From Pseudonocardia sp. ICBG1293 (GTDB lineage Bacteria > Actinomycetota > Actinomycetes > Mycobacteriales > Pseudonocardiaceae), in the NCBI RefSeq assembly GCF_020131355.1, contig NZ_JAHLEL010000054.1, forward strand, positions 248,001 to 312,000: a stretch of 64,000 bases of DNA, written 5' to 3'. Positions 41,927 to 50,520 of the stretch are shown here, piece after piece; within the stretch, counting starts at the first letter, position 1, and the number at the start of each line of letters is the position of its first letter. A model generated the notes under the pieces. The model made no database searches. It saw only the letters and a list, made by a program, of their open reading frames with translations, and was not told the DNA's origin. Made by a program: the position numbers and the translations under genes.

Positions 41927-42981
41927 TGCTGTCCGTCCTCGCCTTCTTGCTCACCGGTCGTGGTGAACTTGTCGTAGAAGATGTTGGTCTCGCTCACACC
42001 CAGCTGGGTCAGCGTCGCGATCGCCGCGTCGACCATCGGCGGGGGACCGCAGACGTAGGCATCCGCTCCCTTCAGATCGGATTCGTTGCGCCTGACCACC
42101 TCCGTGATCAGGCCGGTCTCCCCGGCCCAGTCCGCGCCGCCGTCACCGTCGGACAGGGCCGGGACGTACCGGAAACCGTTGAGCTGGGGCGCCAGTTCGG
42201 CGATCTCCTTCTCGAAGCAGAGATCGGCCCCGGTGCGCGCGCCGTAGTAGAAGGTGGCCCGTCGTTCGACGCCGCCCTCGGCCATCGCCCGCAGCAGGCC
42301 CAGCACCGGCGCCATCCCGGCGCCTCCGCCGACGAAGACGATCGGGGAGCTGCGGTTCTGCCGGAGGGTGAAGGTGCCGAAGGGCGCCTCGACGTCGAGC
42401 CGGTCGCCGGGGGCGGCCTTCTCGTCGAGCCAGGTCCCGAACAGCCCGCCCGGGTAGACCTTGATCACGAACTCGTAGAGGCCGTCCCGGTTGGGGGTGT
42501 TGGCCATGGAGAACGAGCGGCTCTCCCCGGTCCCGGGGCACACGAGGTCCATGTACTGGCCGGGGAAGAACTTGATCTCCGACGGCTCGACGAGCTTGAC
42601 GGTCAGGTGCCGCATGTCGTGGGTGACCGCCTCGACCGAGACCACCTCGACGACGCCCTTCGTGAGGGGCAGGCCGGATCGGATGATCTCCTCGTCGTAG
42701 TTGGTCAGCTCGATGACCAGGTCCTCGTAGGCGTGCGCCCGGCACAGGAGGGTGTGGCCCTCGTCCTTCTCGTAGTCCGGCAGCGCGAAGGTCGAGTAGC
42801 TGTCGTACTCGATGTCCTCGCCCTCCAGCACGAAGGACTTGCAGGCCGAGCACTGGCCCTCCTTGCAGCCGTGCATGAGCTGGACGCCCTGCTCGGCGGC
42901 GGCACGGAGGATGTTCTGGTCCTCGTCGACCTCGATCTCGATGCCGACGGGCTCGAACCGCACGACGTGTTTGTCGCCCAC
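41923..42981 (-). CDS. Diiron monooxygenase reductase (2Fe-2S, FAD, NADH)
   Basis: 352 residues. N-terminal plant-type ferredoxin with C39, C44, C47 and C80 (HGCKEGQCSACKSF and LLCRAHA); FAD-binding RSFSMANTP (RxxS); NAD-binding VGGGAGMAPVLGLLRAM and YVCGPPPMVDAA. It passes electrons from NADH to the diiron oxygenase. The GTG start follows GAGGTCC. It is separated from the large-subunit gene by about 200 nt of strong hairpins, unlike the other genes of the operon, which overlap. Confidence 0.93.
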   Translation of the reverse strand: MGDKHVVRFEPVGIEIEVDEDQNILRAAAEQGVQLMHGCKEGQCSACKSFVLEGEDIEYDSYSTFALPDYEKDEGHTLLCRAHAYEDLVIELTNYDEEIIRSGLPLTKGVVEVVSVEAVTHDMRHLTVKLVEPSEIKFFPGQYMDLVCPGTGESRSFSMANTPNRDGLYEFVIKVYPGGLFGTWLDEKAAPGDRLDVEAPFGTFTLRQNRSSPIVFVGGGAGMAPVLGLLRAMAEGGVERRATFYYGARTGADLCFEKEIAELAPQLNGFRYVPALSDGDGGADWAGETGLITEVVRRNESDLKGADAYVCGPPPMVDAAIATLTQLGVSETNIFYDKFTTTGEQEGEDGQQ

Positions 42982-43058
42982 GGACCTCGGACCACCTCTC
43001 TTGGCGTGACGAATGGCGTGAGAAAAAAGACCAATCGGACAGAATTGGGCAGGCGCGT

Positions 43059-43174
43059 CCCCGGGCCCCGCCCGTGCGGGCGGGGGTCCCGGGGTGACCC
43101 GGCCGGGGAAGACGACCCCCCGGCCGGGCCGCGGGGAGGGGGACCCGTCATGGCGTGACGGGAACCCCCTCCCC
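43059..43174 (-). other. Three consecutive hairpins between large-subunit and reductase genes
   Basis: In transcript order: 43174-43133, a compound stem (10 bp GGGGAGGGGG with CCCCCTCCCC enclosing 7 bp CCCGTCA with TGACGGG); 43128-43098, an 11-bp perfect stem CCCGGCCGGGG; and 43094-43059, a 16-bp stem with one bulge. They start 15 nt after the large-subunit stop. They may protect the upstream message or attenuate the downstream genes, giving excess oxygenase over reductase. Confidence 0.7.
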
Positions 43175-43189
43175 TCGCCTGACCCGCGC

Positions 43190-44842
43190 TCAGGCGTCGG
43201 TGGGCGCGGGCCGGCCTCCCGGCCCCTGGCGGTTGTAGTCCGCCACGAACGCCTCGCGCTCGGCGTCGCTCATCTCGTTGAGGATGACGTTGGGGCTGGC
43301 CAGGTGCGGCATGCGCCGCATGTGGTCCAGCGTCCACATCTTCTTCGGGTCGAGATCGAGGTGCGGCTGAGCGGTGAGGGTCTTGCCGTCGTCGCGGACG
43401 AAGCCCATGTCCTGGATGACGTCGGCCCAGTTCCAGCCGTGGTAGAGCGTCTCCCACTCGCGGTGCCCCACGAGCTTGCCCATGTTCGGGGTCTCGCGCC
43501 CCTGGTACACGGGCCGGAAGGCCTCGGCGTCGGTCCAGCGGCAGACCTCGTGGCAGTAGGTGCGCCACTGGCCGTCCACCTTGTCGACGACCATGTCCTC
43601 GCGCACCAGGCACGGGACCATGCAGGTCCAGCAGCGGTGCGGGTACACGTAGTCGACGTCCTCGGCCACGACGGCGTGGTGACCGTTCGGCTTGGCGAGG
43701 CGGTTGTAGTTCTCCCACCACTTGCCGTACCGGTCGTACCAGCCCGGGTACTTGTACTCGAACCACTCGAAGTCGGTGTCGGTCATGCCGTCGATGCGCC
43801 AGTAGTTCGCGCACCAGCCGGTGGCGAAGAACTGCGCGACCTCGTGGACGTAGCCCTTGTTCCAGATCTGGTTCCAGGACTCCTCGACCAGGTCGTGCGG
43901 GATCACCAGGCCGTACTTCTCGAGCGGCAGCAGGTAGCTGCGGTAGTAGTCGTCGTAGATCCAGCGGCGCCACATCTCGGCGTAGGACTCACGGTCCTTG
44001 CGCCGGTCCTTGGTGCCGTACTCGATGAACGTGCCGATCGCGGCGTCGACCACGCGGTGGTTGTTCCACCAGGCGTAGCGCAGGTCGCGCTCGAGCAGCT
44101 GGCGGTTGTCCTCGTCCGACAGCGCCATCAGCAGCGTGGCGTAGCCGTTGGAGATGTGCCGCGACTCGTCGGACTGCACCGAGTGGAACACCGTCGGCAG
44201 CAGGTAGTCGCCGTTCGCGGCGGCCTCCGCCGGCATCGCCACGAACAGGGTGTTCGTGAACGCGGTCTCCGCGACGATGGTCAGGTAGATCGACGCGGCG
44301 GTGATGGCGTCACCGGTGATGAACCCCTCGGCGAACTGGCGGCCGATCGTGCCGCAGTAGTCCGACTGGAAGTTCCGCAGCGAGTTGTTGAAGCCCGCCG
44401 GGTCGATGTAGTTGTTCATGTACAGCCGCTTGAGGTTCTGCTGGATCGTGCTGTGCCGAACCTCGTCGATCATCTGGATCGCCTGGCCGTTGTGCAGCTC
44501 CGGGTTCGGAACCACGTGGAACAGCATCGGCATCGAGCGCGCCGCCGAGATCTCCGGCAACGGGATGATCGACAGGAAGAGCTTCTGCCACTCCAGCCAG
44601 CGCTCCTGCACCTGCCGGAACATGTTGCCGCGGATGGCACCATCCTGGGCGCCGTAGACGCGGTGGTCCTTCTCCTCCTCCATCGGGAAGTACGAGCGCA
44701 GGACCTGCTTGAGCGGGTCCTTCTTCGCCGCCTTCTTGAAGGTGTAGTCGGTTCCGTACTTCATGTACGGCTCGTGGTACTGCGGCTCCCAGGACAGCTC
44801 CTGGATCTTCTGGTGAGCCTTCGCCAAACTCTGCCGACTCAC
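43190..44842 (-). CDS. Soluble diiron monooxygenase large (alpha) subunit, propane/alkane type
   Basis: 550 residues. All six iron ligands are present: E97 (PLPEISA), E127 and H130 (MIDEVRHSTIQ), E192 (VAETAFTN), E226 and H229 (SDESRHIS). MSRQSLAKAHQKIQELSWEP and MEEEKDHRVYGAQDGAIRGN are typical of PrmA/MimA/ThmA proteins. Gene order large-reductase-small-coupling and the following chaperonin place it in SDIMO groups 5/6, which hydroxylate propane at C2, phenol, acetone or cyclic ethers. Substrate cannot be fixed from sequence. It is first in the operon, divergent from the activator gene. Confidence 0.93.
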   Translation of the reverse strand: MSRQSLAKAHQKIQELSWEPQYHEPYMKYGTDYTFKKAAKKDPLKQVLRSYFPMEEEKDHRVYGAQDGAIRGNMFRQVQERWLEWQKLFLSIIPLPEISAARSMPMLFHVVPNPELHNGQAIQMIDEVRHSTIQQNLKRLYMNNYIDPAGFNNSLRNFQSDYCGTIGRQFAEGFITGDAITAASIYLTIVAETAFTNTLFVAMPAEAAANGDYLLPTVFHSVQSDESRHISNGYATLLMALSDEDNRQLLERDLRYAWWNNHRVVDAAIGTFIEYGTKDRRKDRESYAEMWRRWIYDDYYRSYLLPLEKYGLVIPHDLVEESWNQIWNKGYVHEVAQFFATGWCANYWRIDGMTDTDFEWFEYKYPGWYDRYGKWWENYNRLAKPNGHHAVVAEDVDYVYPHRCWTCMVPCLVREDMVVDKVDGQWRTYCHEVCRWTDAEAFRPVYQGRETPNMGKLVGHREWETLYHGWNWADVIQDMGFVRDDGKTLTAQPHLDLDPKKMWTLDHMRRMPHLASPNVILNEMSDAEREAFVADYNRQGPGGRPAPTDA

Positions 44843-45012
44843 GTCGTCTCCTCACGGTGGTGGGTTGTGGTCGGATCAGCGGGCGAGCGCGGGTAGCCCG
44901 ATGTCGTGGTCGAACGCGGAGGTGGGACGCCCGGCGCCGCGGGTGGATGCCGCAGCACCGGCGCCGTCCTCCTCCGTGCTGCGAATCACACATGGTCCGA
45001 CGGGCATTCGAG

Positions 45013-45084
45013 GTCTCAATATGAGACTCTTCCGGCCGCTCACCTGTGGTGATCTTGCTCTCACGGCGCGTACCGTCGCCGTGA
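45013..45084. promoter_or_regulatory. Three palindromes in the monooxygenase/activator intergenic region
   Basis: GTCTCA-ATA-TGAGAC (45013-45027), TCACC-TGT-GGTGA (45040-45052) and TCACGGCG-N8-CGCCGTGA (45061-45084) lie in succession about 170-240 nt upstream of the large subunit. They are candidate binding sites for the divergent GAF/Fis activator or for catabolite control. The remaining intergenic DNA (44843-45169) shows no gene. Confidence 0.55.
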
Positions 45085-45169
45085 CCACGGGATCCGGGCA
45101 GGTCACCGCTGTCGCACGCGGATCCCCGGTGGTCGTGTTCCGAGCTCGACACAGGCGAGGAGGCCGTGT

Positions 45170-46481
45170 GTGAGACCCCTGCCCGACGGCGCGCAGGGCG
45201 CCACCCGGGCGGGCCGGGCGACGCCGGGCCCGCGACACACCGGGGACGGACGGGACCTTCCCGCCACCGGCTCGGCGCCCACACCCGCGACCAGGACCAC
45301 CACCACCGCCGCGGCGGAACGGATCGCGGCCGCCCGCGACGCGTTCCTGCACCACGAGCAGTTGCGCGAGGACGCCGTCCGCCCGCCGATCCTGGCGTCC
45401 TGGATCCGGTCCCGGGACAGCGACGTCGCACCCGACTCCATCGACCTGCCCGAGGTCGGCCGCGAGACCGACAGCCCGCTGGTACGGGCGGCGACGCCGA
45501 TCGTCGCCGAGCTGTGCGACCAGTTCGCCACCGAGCCGGTCAGCCTGATCCTCTGCGACTCCGACGGGGTCGTCCTCGACCGCCGGACCGGGGACTCCGC
45601 GCTGCGCCAGCACCTGGACCGGGTGTGGCTCGTCCCCGGCTTCTCCTACGCCGAGCAGCACGTCGGCACCAACGGCATCGGGACCGCGCTGGAGGGCAGG
45701 CGACCGACCGAGGTGTTCGGGCACGAGCACTTCGTCGAGCACCTGGAGGACCTGGCCTGTGCCGGCGCCCCGATCCGGCACCCGGTGACGGGCAAGATCC
45801 GCGGCGTCATCGACCTGACCTGCTGGCGCCGCGAGGCGAACGCGCTGATGGTCGCCACCGCCGCGACCACCGCCCGCCGCATCGAGGAGGCGCTGCTCGC
45901 CGCGTCCGGGCGGCACGAGCTGACGCTGCTGCACGACTACCTGACCGCGGTCCAGCGTGCGGGCGACTCGGCGGTGCTCGCCGTCGGCGACGACCTGGTG
46001 ATGATGAACGACCGACTCCCCCGAGCTCGCGTCGCTGCTGGACTGCTTCCCGCGGACCATCGAGGTCCCGCCGCTGCGCCACCACGTGGAGGACGTCGCC
46101 GAGCTGGTGCCCTACCTGCTCGCCCGGCTCACCCGCGGTGCCGACCTGACGTGCGCGCCGGAGGCCCTGCGGGTGCTCATGCGGCACCGGTGGCCGGGCA
46201 ACGTCGAGCAGCTCTACCAGGTGTTGCGCAAGGTCGTCAGCCGCCGCCGGACCGGGGTGATCCGCCTGGAGGACCTGCCCCCGGAGACCCGGGTGCTCGC
46301 CCGCCGGGTACTGACCCCGCTCGAGTCGATCGAGTGCGACGCCATCGTCGACGCGCTGCTCGACGCCGACGGCAACAAGGCCGAGGCGGCGCGGCGGCTG
46401 GGCATGAGCCGGGCGACGATCTACCGCAAGATCCGTGGCTACGGCATCGCGACGCCGGAGGGGGCGGGGGTGGCCCGGTAA
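45170..46481 (+). pseudogene. GAF/Fis-type activator of the monooxygenase operon (MimR/AcoR-like), deleted and frameshifted
   Basis: The first frame (45170 to about 46010) encodes the N-terminal region and GAF domain: VRPPILASWIRSRDS, FSYAEQHVGTNGIGTALEGRRP, GAPIRHPVTGKIRGVIDLTC, ending VGDDLVMMND. From about 46008 the homology continues in the +1 frame with DSPELASLLDCFPRTIEVPPLRHHVEDVAELVPYLLARL and the Fis HTH (NKAEAARRLGMSRATIYRKIRGYGI). The roughly 150-190 residues of central (degenerate AAA+) domain that normally lie between are missing. The first frame runs on as Arg/Pro-rich sequence. It is a pseudogene unless the assembly is wrong. Relatives activate diiron monooxygenase operons without sigma-54. 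Confidence 0.8.
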
Positions 46482-46484
46482 CCT
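46479..46484 (+). promoter_or_regulatory. -10 element of a leaderless promoter
   Basis: TAACCT, 7 nt before the GTG at 46492. It overlaps the stop of the activator pseudogene. Confidence 0.5.
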
Positions 46485-46491
46485 GCGCGGC

Positions 46492-46740
46492 GTGGGTCGC
46501 CGCAGCCGGATCGTCCGCACGTTCTCCTTCCCGGAGGGCACGCCGCCCCCGCTGCTGGTGATGATCCTGCTGAGCAGCTCGATGGCCGGGGTGTTCGTCG
46601 TCGCGATGCTGCTGCCCGATGCGACATCGCCGTGGCTGCGGGTGGTGCTGTCCGCGCTGGCGGTGCTGGGGCTGATGCTGCTGACCGCGGGGTTGCTGCG
46701 CCGGGCCGTCGCGCAGGGCAGGCGCCGGCGCGCGGGCTGA
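46492..46740 (+). CDS. Small two-helix membrane protein
   Basis: 82 residues from GTG: VGRRSRIVRTFSFPEGTPPP, then two transmembrane helices (LLVMILLSSSMAGVFVVAML and VVLSALAVLGLMLLTAGLL) and a basic tail QGRRRRAG. No family is recognised; both ends are predicted on the cytoplasmic side from the positive charges. Confidence 0.6.
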   Translation: MGRRSRIVRTFSFPEGTPPPLLVMILLSSSMAGVFVVAMLLPDATSPWLRVVLSALAVLGLMLLTAGLLRRAVAQGRRRRAG

Positions 46741-46884
46741 GGCCCGTCGGCGTCCCTGCTCTGCGGCGCCGTCGGCGCGCTGTCGTGACGTCGGCGCTGT
46801 CGGTCCCGGTGCTGTTCCCCCTGGCGACGGCACTGCTGCGACGCCGATCCCCGGGCGCGCGCCGCCGGCCCCGGGTCGTTGATC

Positions 46885-46890
46885 TACGGT
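46885..46890 (+). promoter_or_regulatory. -10 element of a leaderless promoter
   Basis: TACGGT, 8 nt before the ATG at 46899. Confidence 0.4.
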
Positions 46891-46898
46891 GCGTGCCC

Positions 46899-47999
46899 AT
46901 GACGGGAACGGACATCACCGCACCGTGGCCGGACACCGCGTTCCCCGCGGACCCCTACCCGGGCGCCCGGCCGTCGTGCTCGTTCCTGCACACCGACGGC
47001 CGCACCCACCCGCTGACCGCCGACCCGTCGGCGCCGTCGGGATGGCGCGTCGACGGCCGCTGCCTCGACGACGTGCTCGCCGCACCGGGCGCCCCGCGCC
47101 TGGCCGGGCGGGTGCCGCTGCTGGCCTACGGCTCCAACGCCTGCCCGTCGAAGATCTCCTGGATGCGCGGGGCCCGCGGGCTGACCGGGCCGGTCGTCGT
47201 GCTGCGGGTGCGCACCGAGGGCCTGGCCGCGGTGTGGGCGGCCGGCCGCCGGGTCGTCGACGACCAGCGTCCGGCCACCCTCGCCGCGCTCGACGGAGCG
47301 GTCGAGGAGCACGCCGTGTGGCTGGTCGCGCCGGAGCAGTTCGCCGCGCTCGACGCCGTCGAGGGCCGCGACGCCGACCCTCCCCGCTACCGGCTCGCCC
47401 GCGTCGCGACCGGGACCGTCTCCCTGCGCAACGGCACCGGGGTGCTGGACCGGCCGTGGGCCTACCTCGCCCCGGGCACCCCGACCGGGGACGCCCGCAC
47501 CGACCGGCGTCCGCTGCTCGTCGACGGCGCCCCGGTGCGGTGCGCCGAGGTCGGCCAGGCCGGGGCGACCACCCTGCTCGGTGAGCCCGGGCCGGACGGC
47601 CTCGACGCCGACACCGACGACGGCGTGCCGGTCCCGGAACAGTGGCCCGCCCGGGTGTTCGTCTACGGCTCGCTGATGCCCGGACAGCGGGCGTTCGGGA
47701 TGCTGCGCGCACACGCGTCGGGGGTGCTGCCGCAGCCGGTGGTGCTGCCCGGCGGCGGGATCGCCGACACCGGGCACGACTACCCGGCGCTCACCCTGGA
47801 CAGCGGTGACGGTGTGCCCGGCTGGGTCGTGGAGCTGGCCGACCCGGTGTCCGCGCTGGCGGAACTCGACGCCTACGAGGGGCCGGAGTACACCCGGGTG
47901 CGGGTGGTCGTCGAGGACGGGGCCGTCTGCTGGGCGTGGGTGTGGACGGCGGCGCGGGACGGGCACGTGCCGCTGGCGCGGGGGTGGGCTGGCCGCTGA
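46899..47999 (+). CDS. Gamma-glutamylcyclotransferase-like protein with two GGCT-fold regions
   Basis: 366 residues. The C-terminal half is a clear AIG2/GGCT fold: VFVYGSLMPGQRAFGML (the YGS substrate loop), then DAYEGPEYTRVRVVV (DxYEG with the catalytic-acid Glu). The N-terminal half has a second YGS motif (VPLLAYGSNACPSKISW) and LDAVEGRDADPPRYRLARV, suggesting a duplicated or fused GGCT fold. These enzymes cyclise gamma-glutamyl amines to 5-oxoproline. Leaderless start. Confidence 0.75.
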   Translation: MTGTDITAPWPDTAFPADPYPGARPSCSFLHTDGRTHPLTADPSAPSGWRVDGRCLDDVLAAPGAPRLAGRVPLLAYGSNACPSKISWMRGARGLTGPVVVLRVRTEGLAAVWAAGRRVVDDQRPATLAALDGAVEEHAVWLVAPEQFAALDAVEGRDADPPRYRLARVATGTVSLRNGTGVLDRPWAYLAPGTPTGDARTDRRPLLVDGAPVRCAEVGQAGATTLLGEPGPDGLDADTDDGVPVPEQWPARVFVYGSLMPGQRAFGMLRAHASGVLPQPVVLPGGGIADTGHDYPALTLDSGDGVPGWVVELADPVSALAELDAYEGPEYTRVRVVVEDGAVCWAWVWTAARDGHVPLARGWAGR

Positions 48000-48006
48000 A
48001 CGCGGG

Positions 48007-48038
48007 CCGGGCCCGTCCCCCGGAGGGGACGGGCCCGG
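48007..48038. terminator. Bidirectional terminator
   Basis: A 14-bp perfect stem (48007-48020 with 48025-48038) with a CGGA loop between convergent genes. Confidence 0.8.
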
Positions 48039-48056
48039 TCGGTCCGTGCGAGGCGG

Positions 48057-49430
48057 TCAGGACCCGGTCTTCGCGGCCTGCCGGGCGCGGTGCTCGGCGA
48101 GCCCCGGGATCTCCCGGCCGGAGATCGACGCGCCCTTCGTCTCGATCACGAAGTAGAGCGCGATCATGCCGACCACGCACGCGCCCATCATGTAGTAGGC
48201 CGGGAACAGGACGTCGCCGGTGCCCTCGATGGCCGCCTCGTTGATCAGCGGTGCCGTACCGCCGAACGCCGCCGTCGCCACGTTGTAGGAGATCGCCATG
48301 CCGGCGAACCGGACGTGGGTCGGGAACATCGCCGGGAACGTTGCGGAGATCGTCCCGAGCTGGAGCAGGTAGATCAGGCCGAGCACGGTGAAGCCGAGGA
48401 TCGCCAGCGGCAGGCTCTGCGCCATCAGCATGTACATCGGGATCGCCAGCACGAAGATGCCGACCAACGAGATCCACCAACAGGGTTTGCGCCCGATCCG
48501 GTCCGACAGCGCACCGGCGAACGGGATCAGCAGCATCATCACGACCTGGCCGACGACGGCGACGGTGTCGGCGCTCGCCGAGTCCATCGACAGCGTCGTC
48601 TGCAGGTAGGTCGGCATGTAGGTCAGCAGCGTGTAGTTGATGACGTTCAGCGCGATGACCAGGCCGAACAGCGCGAGGATCGGCTGCCAGTAGCGGACGA
48701 GAAGGTCCTTGAGCGCGCCGGTCGCGGCGGACTCCGACTCGCCGGCGGCCTCCAGGTCGCGGAACACCGGGGTGTCCTCGAGCTTGGTCCGGATGTAGAG
48801 GCCGATCATCGCCAGCGGCAGGGCGATCATGAACGGGATGCGCCAGCCGTAGTCGAGCATGGCCTGCTCGCCGATCGCGGTCTCCAGGCCGAAGACGACC
48901 AGCACCGCGAGCGTGAAGCCGGCCAGGGTGCCGAACTCCAGGAAGCTGCCCCAGAACCCGCGCTTCTTGTCCGGGGCGTACTCCGCCATGAACGTCGCGG
49001 CGCCGCCGTACTCACCGCCGGTGGAGAAGCCCTGGATGATCCGCAGCAGGAACAGCAGCGCCGGGGCTGCCCAGCCGATCGTCTCGTAGGACGGGATGAC
49101 GCCGATCAGGAACGTCGCGACGCCCATCAGGATGATCGTCATCGACAGGACCTTCTGCCTGCCGATGCGGTCCCCGAGCGGCCCCCAGACGAAGCCGCCG
49201 AGCGGCCGCAGGACGAAGGAGATCGCGAAGCCGAGCAGCGTTCCCAGGTAGCCCAGTTCGCCCGGGAAGAACGCGTTCGTCAGTTCGACGGTCAGGTAGG
49301 CGTAGATGCCGTAGTCGAACCATTCGGTGGCGTTCCCGATCGCCGACGCCGCGACCGCCCTCCGCAGGACGGAGGGCTCCACTTCGTTCTCGCCGCTCTG
49401 TTGACCAGCACTCGCCGGAACCGATGACAT
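48057..49430 (-). CDS. MHS-family MFS transporter (ProP/ShiA/KgtP-like)
   Basis: 457 residues. ASAIGNATEWFDYGIYAYL is the first helix signature of the metabolite:H+ symporter family; RPLGGFVWGPLGDRIGRQKVL is the MFS loop 2-3 motif, FSTGGEYGGAATFMAEYAP the MHS-specific helix 4-5 loop, and GALSDRIGRKP its second copy. It imports osmolytes, shikimate or dicarboxylates by proton symport. I choose the ATG at 49430 (MSSVPASAG); an in-frame start at 49448 adds six residues. Confidence 0.9.
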   Translation of the reverse strand: MSSVPASAGQQSGENEVEPSVLRRAVAASAIGNATEWFDYGIYAYLTVELTNAFFPGELGYLGTLLGFAISFVLRPLGGFVWGPLGDRIGRQKVLSMTIILMGVATFLIGVIPSYETIGWAAPALLFLLRIIQGFSTGGEYGGAATFMAEYAPDKKRGFWGSFLEFGTLAGFTLAVLVVFGLETAIGEQAMLDYGWRIPFMIALPLAMIGLYIRTKLEDTPVFRDLEAAGESESAATGALKDLLVRYWQPILALFGLVIALNVINYTLLTYMPTYLQTTLSMDSASADTVAVVGQVVMMLLIPFAGALSDRIGRKPCWWISLVGIFVLAIPMYMLMAQSLPLAILGFTVLGLIYLLQLGTISATFPAMFPTHVRFAGMAISYNVATAAFGGTAPLINEAAIEGTGDVLFPAYYMMGACVVGMIALYFVIETKGASISGREIPGLAEHRARQAAKTGS

Positions 49431-49595
49431 TCGAGGACCCCCACTCACGCAATGCGTAAACCGCTACCGGAAGCGCATTTCGTTACACGATCGACATATC
49501 CCAGCACCATTGCGGTGTGCGGAGCCTACAGAGCGGAAAGGGGGGCTGCCACCCACCCACGGTGATCGATACCGGTGTGCGACGCCCGTCCCGTG

Positions 49596-49601
49596 TAGCG
49601 T
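49596..49601 (+). promoter_or_regulatory. -10 element of a leaderless promoter
   Basis: TAGCGT, 7 nt before the GTG at 49609; the same hexamer as at 20028. Confidence 0.5.
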
Positions 49602-49608
49602 CGCCCGG

Positions 49609-50520
49609 GTGCTGGCGATCGACGGCCTCGCCAAGCGGTTCGGCCCCGCCACCGCGCTGGACGGGGTGAGTTTCACGGTCGCCCCGGGTGAGGTGTTCGG
49701 CTTCGTCGGCGGCAACGGGGCGGGCAAGACCACGACGATGCGGATCGTGCTCGGCGGCCTCGACGCCGACGCCGGTGAGGTCACCTGGAAGGGCGCCCCG
49801 CTCGGCCCGGCGGAACGCCGCCGGATCGGCTACCTGCCCGAGGAACGCGGTCTGTACCCGCGGATGCGGGTCGCCGAGCAGCTCGTCTACCTGGCCCGGC
49901 TGCACGGTCTCCGCCGCTCCACCGCGCTCGCCGCGGCCGCGACCTGGACCGACCGGGTCGGGCTCGCCGACCGTCGTGGCGACGAGGTGCAGAAGCTCTC
50001 GCTGGGCATCCAGCAGCGGGTGCAGCTGTGCGCCGCGCTCGTGCACGACCCCGACCTGCTGGTACTCGACGAGCCGTTCTCCGGGCTGGACCCGGCGGCC
50101 GTCGACACGTTGGGAGCGGTGCTGCGCGAGCGGGCCGCCGCCGGGGTGCCGGTGGTGTTCTCCTCGCACCAGCTGGAGCTGGTGGAACGGCTCTGCGACC
50201 GGGTCGGGATCATCTCCGCGGGCCGGATGGTGGCGGTCGGCACCGTCGACGGGCTGCGGGCCGGCGCCACGGACCGCTACGACGTGACCGGCCCGCCCCC
50301 GGGCTGGGCCGACGACCTCCCCGGGGTGCGGGTCCTCGGCGTCGACGGCACCCGGACCCGCCTCGAGCTGGCGCCGGGCACCGACGACCAGACCCTGCTC
50401 GCGGCCGCGCTCGCCGCCGGTCCGGTGCACGCCTTCGGCCCGTACCGGCCGCCGCTGACCGAGCTGTACCGCGACGTCGTGCGCGACCGCACCACCCCGG
50501 GCCGGGGGCAGACCGTATGA
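49609..50520 (+). CDS. ABC transporter ATP-binding protein (NatA-like)
   Basis: 303 residues. Walker A GFVGGNGAGKTTTMRIVLG; signature LSLGIQQRVQL; Walker B LLVLDEPFSGLD; H-loop VVFSSHQLELVE. The C-terminal DUF4162-like domain (residues about 220-300) is typical of NatA and drug-export ATPases. The GTG start is leaderless. ATGA overlap with the permease. Confidence 0.88.
   Translation: MLAIDGLAKRFGPATALDGVSFTVAPGEVFGFVGGNGAGKTTTMRIVLGGLDADAGEVTWKGAPLGPAERRRIGYLPEERGLYPRMRVAEQLVYLARLHGLRRSTALAAAATWTDRVGLADRRGDEVQKLSLGIQQRVQLCAALVHDPDLLVLDEPFSGLDPAAVDTLGAVLRERAAAGVPVVFSSHQLELVERLCDRVGIISAGRMVAVGTVDGLRAGATDRYDVTGPPPGWADDLPGVRVLGVDGTRTRLELAPGTDDQTLLAAALAAGPVHAFGPYRPPLTELYRDVVRDRTTPGRGQTV

Noticed and set aside
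44843..45169. Sigma-54 (-24/-12) promoter for the monooxygenase operon
   Set aside because: The activator resembles sigma-54 activators, but actinobacteria lack sigma-54 and no GG-N10-GC element stands out.
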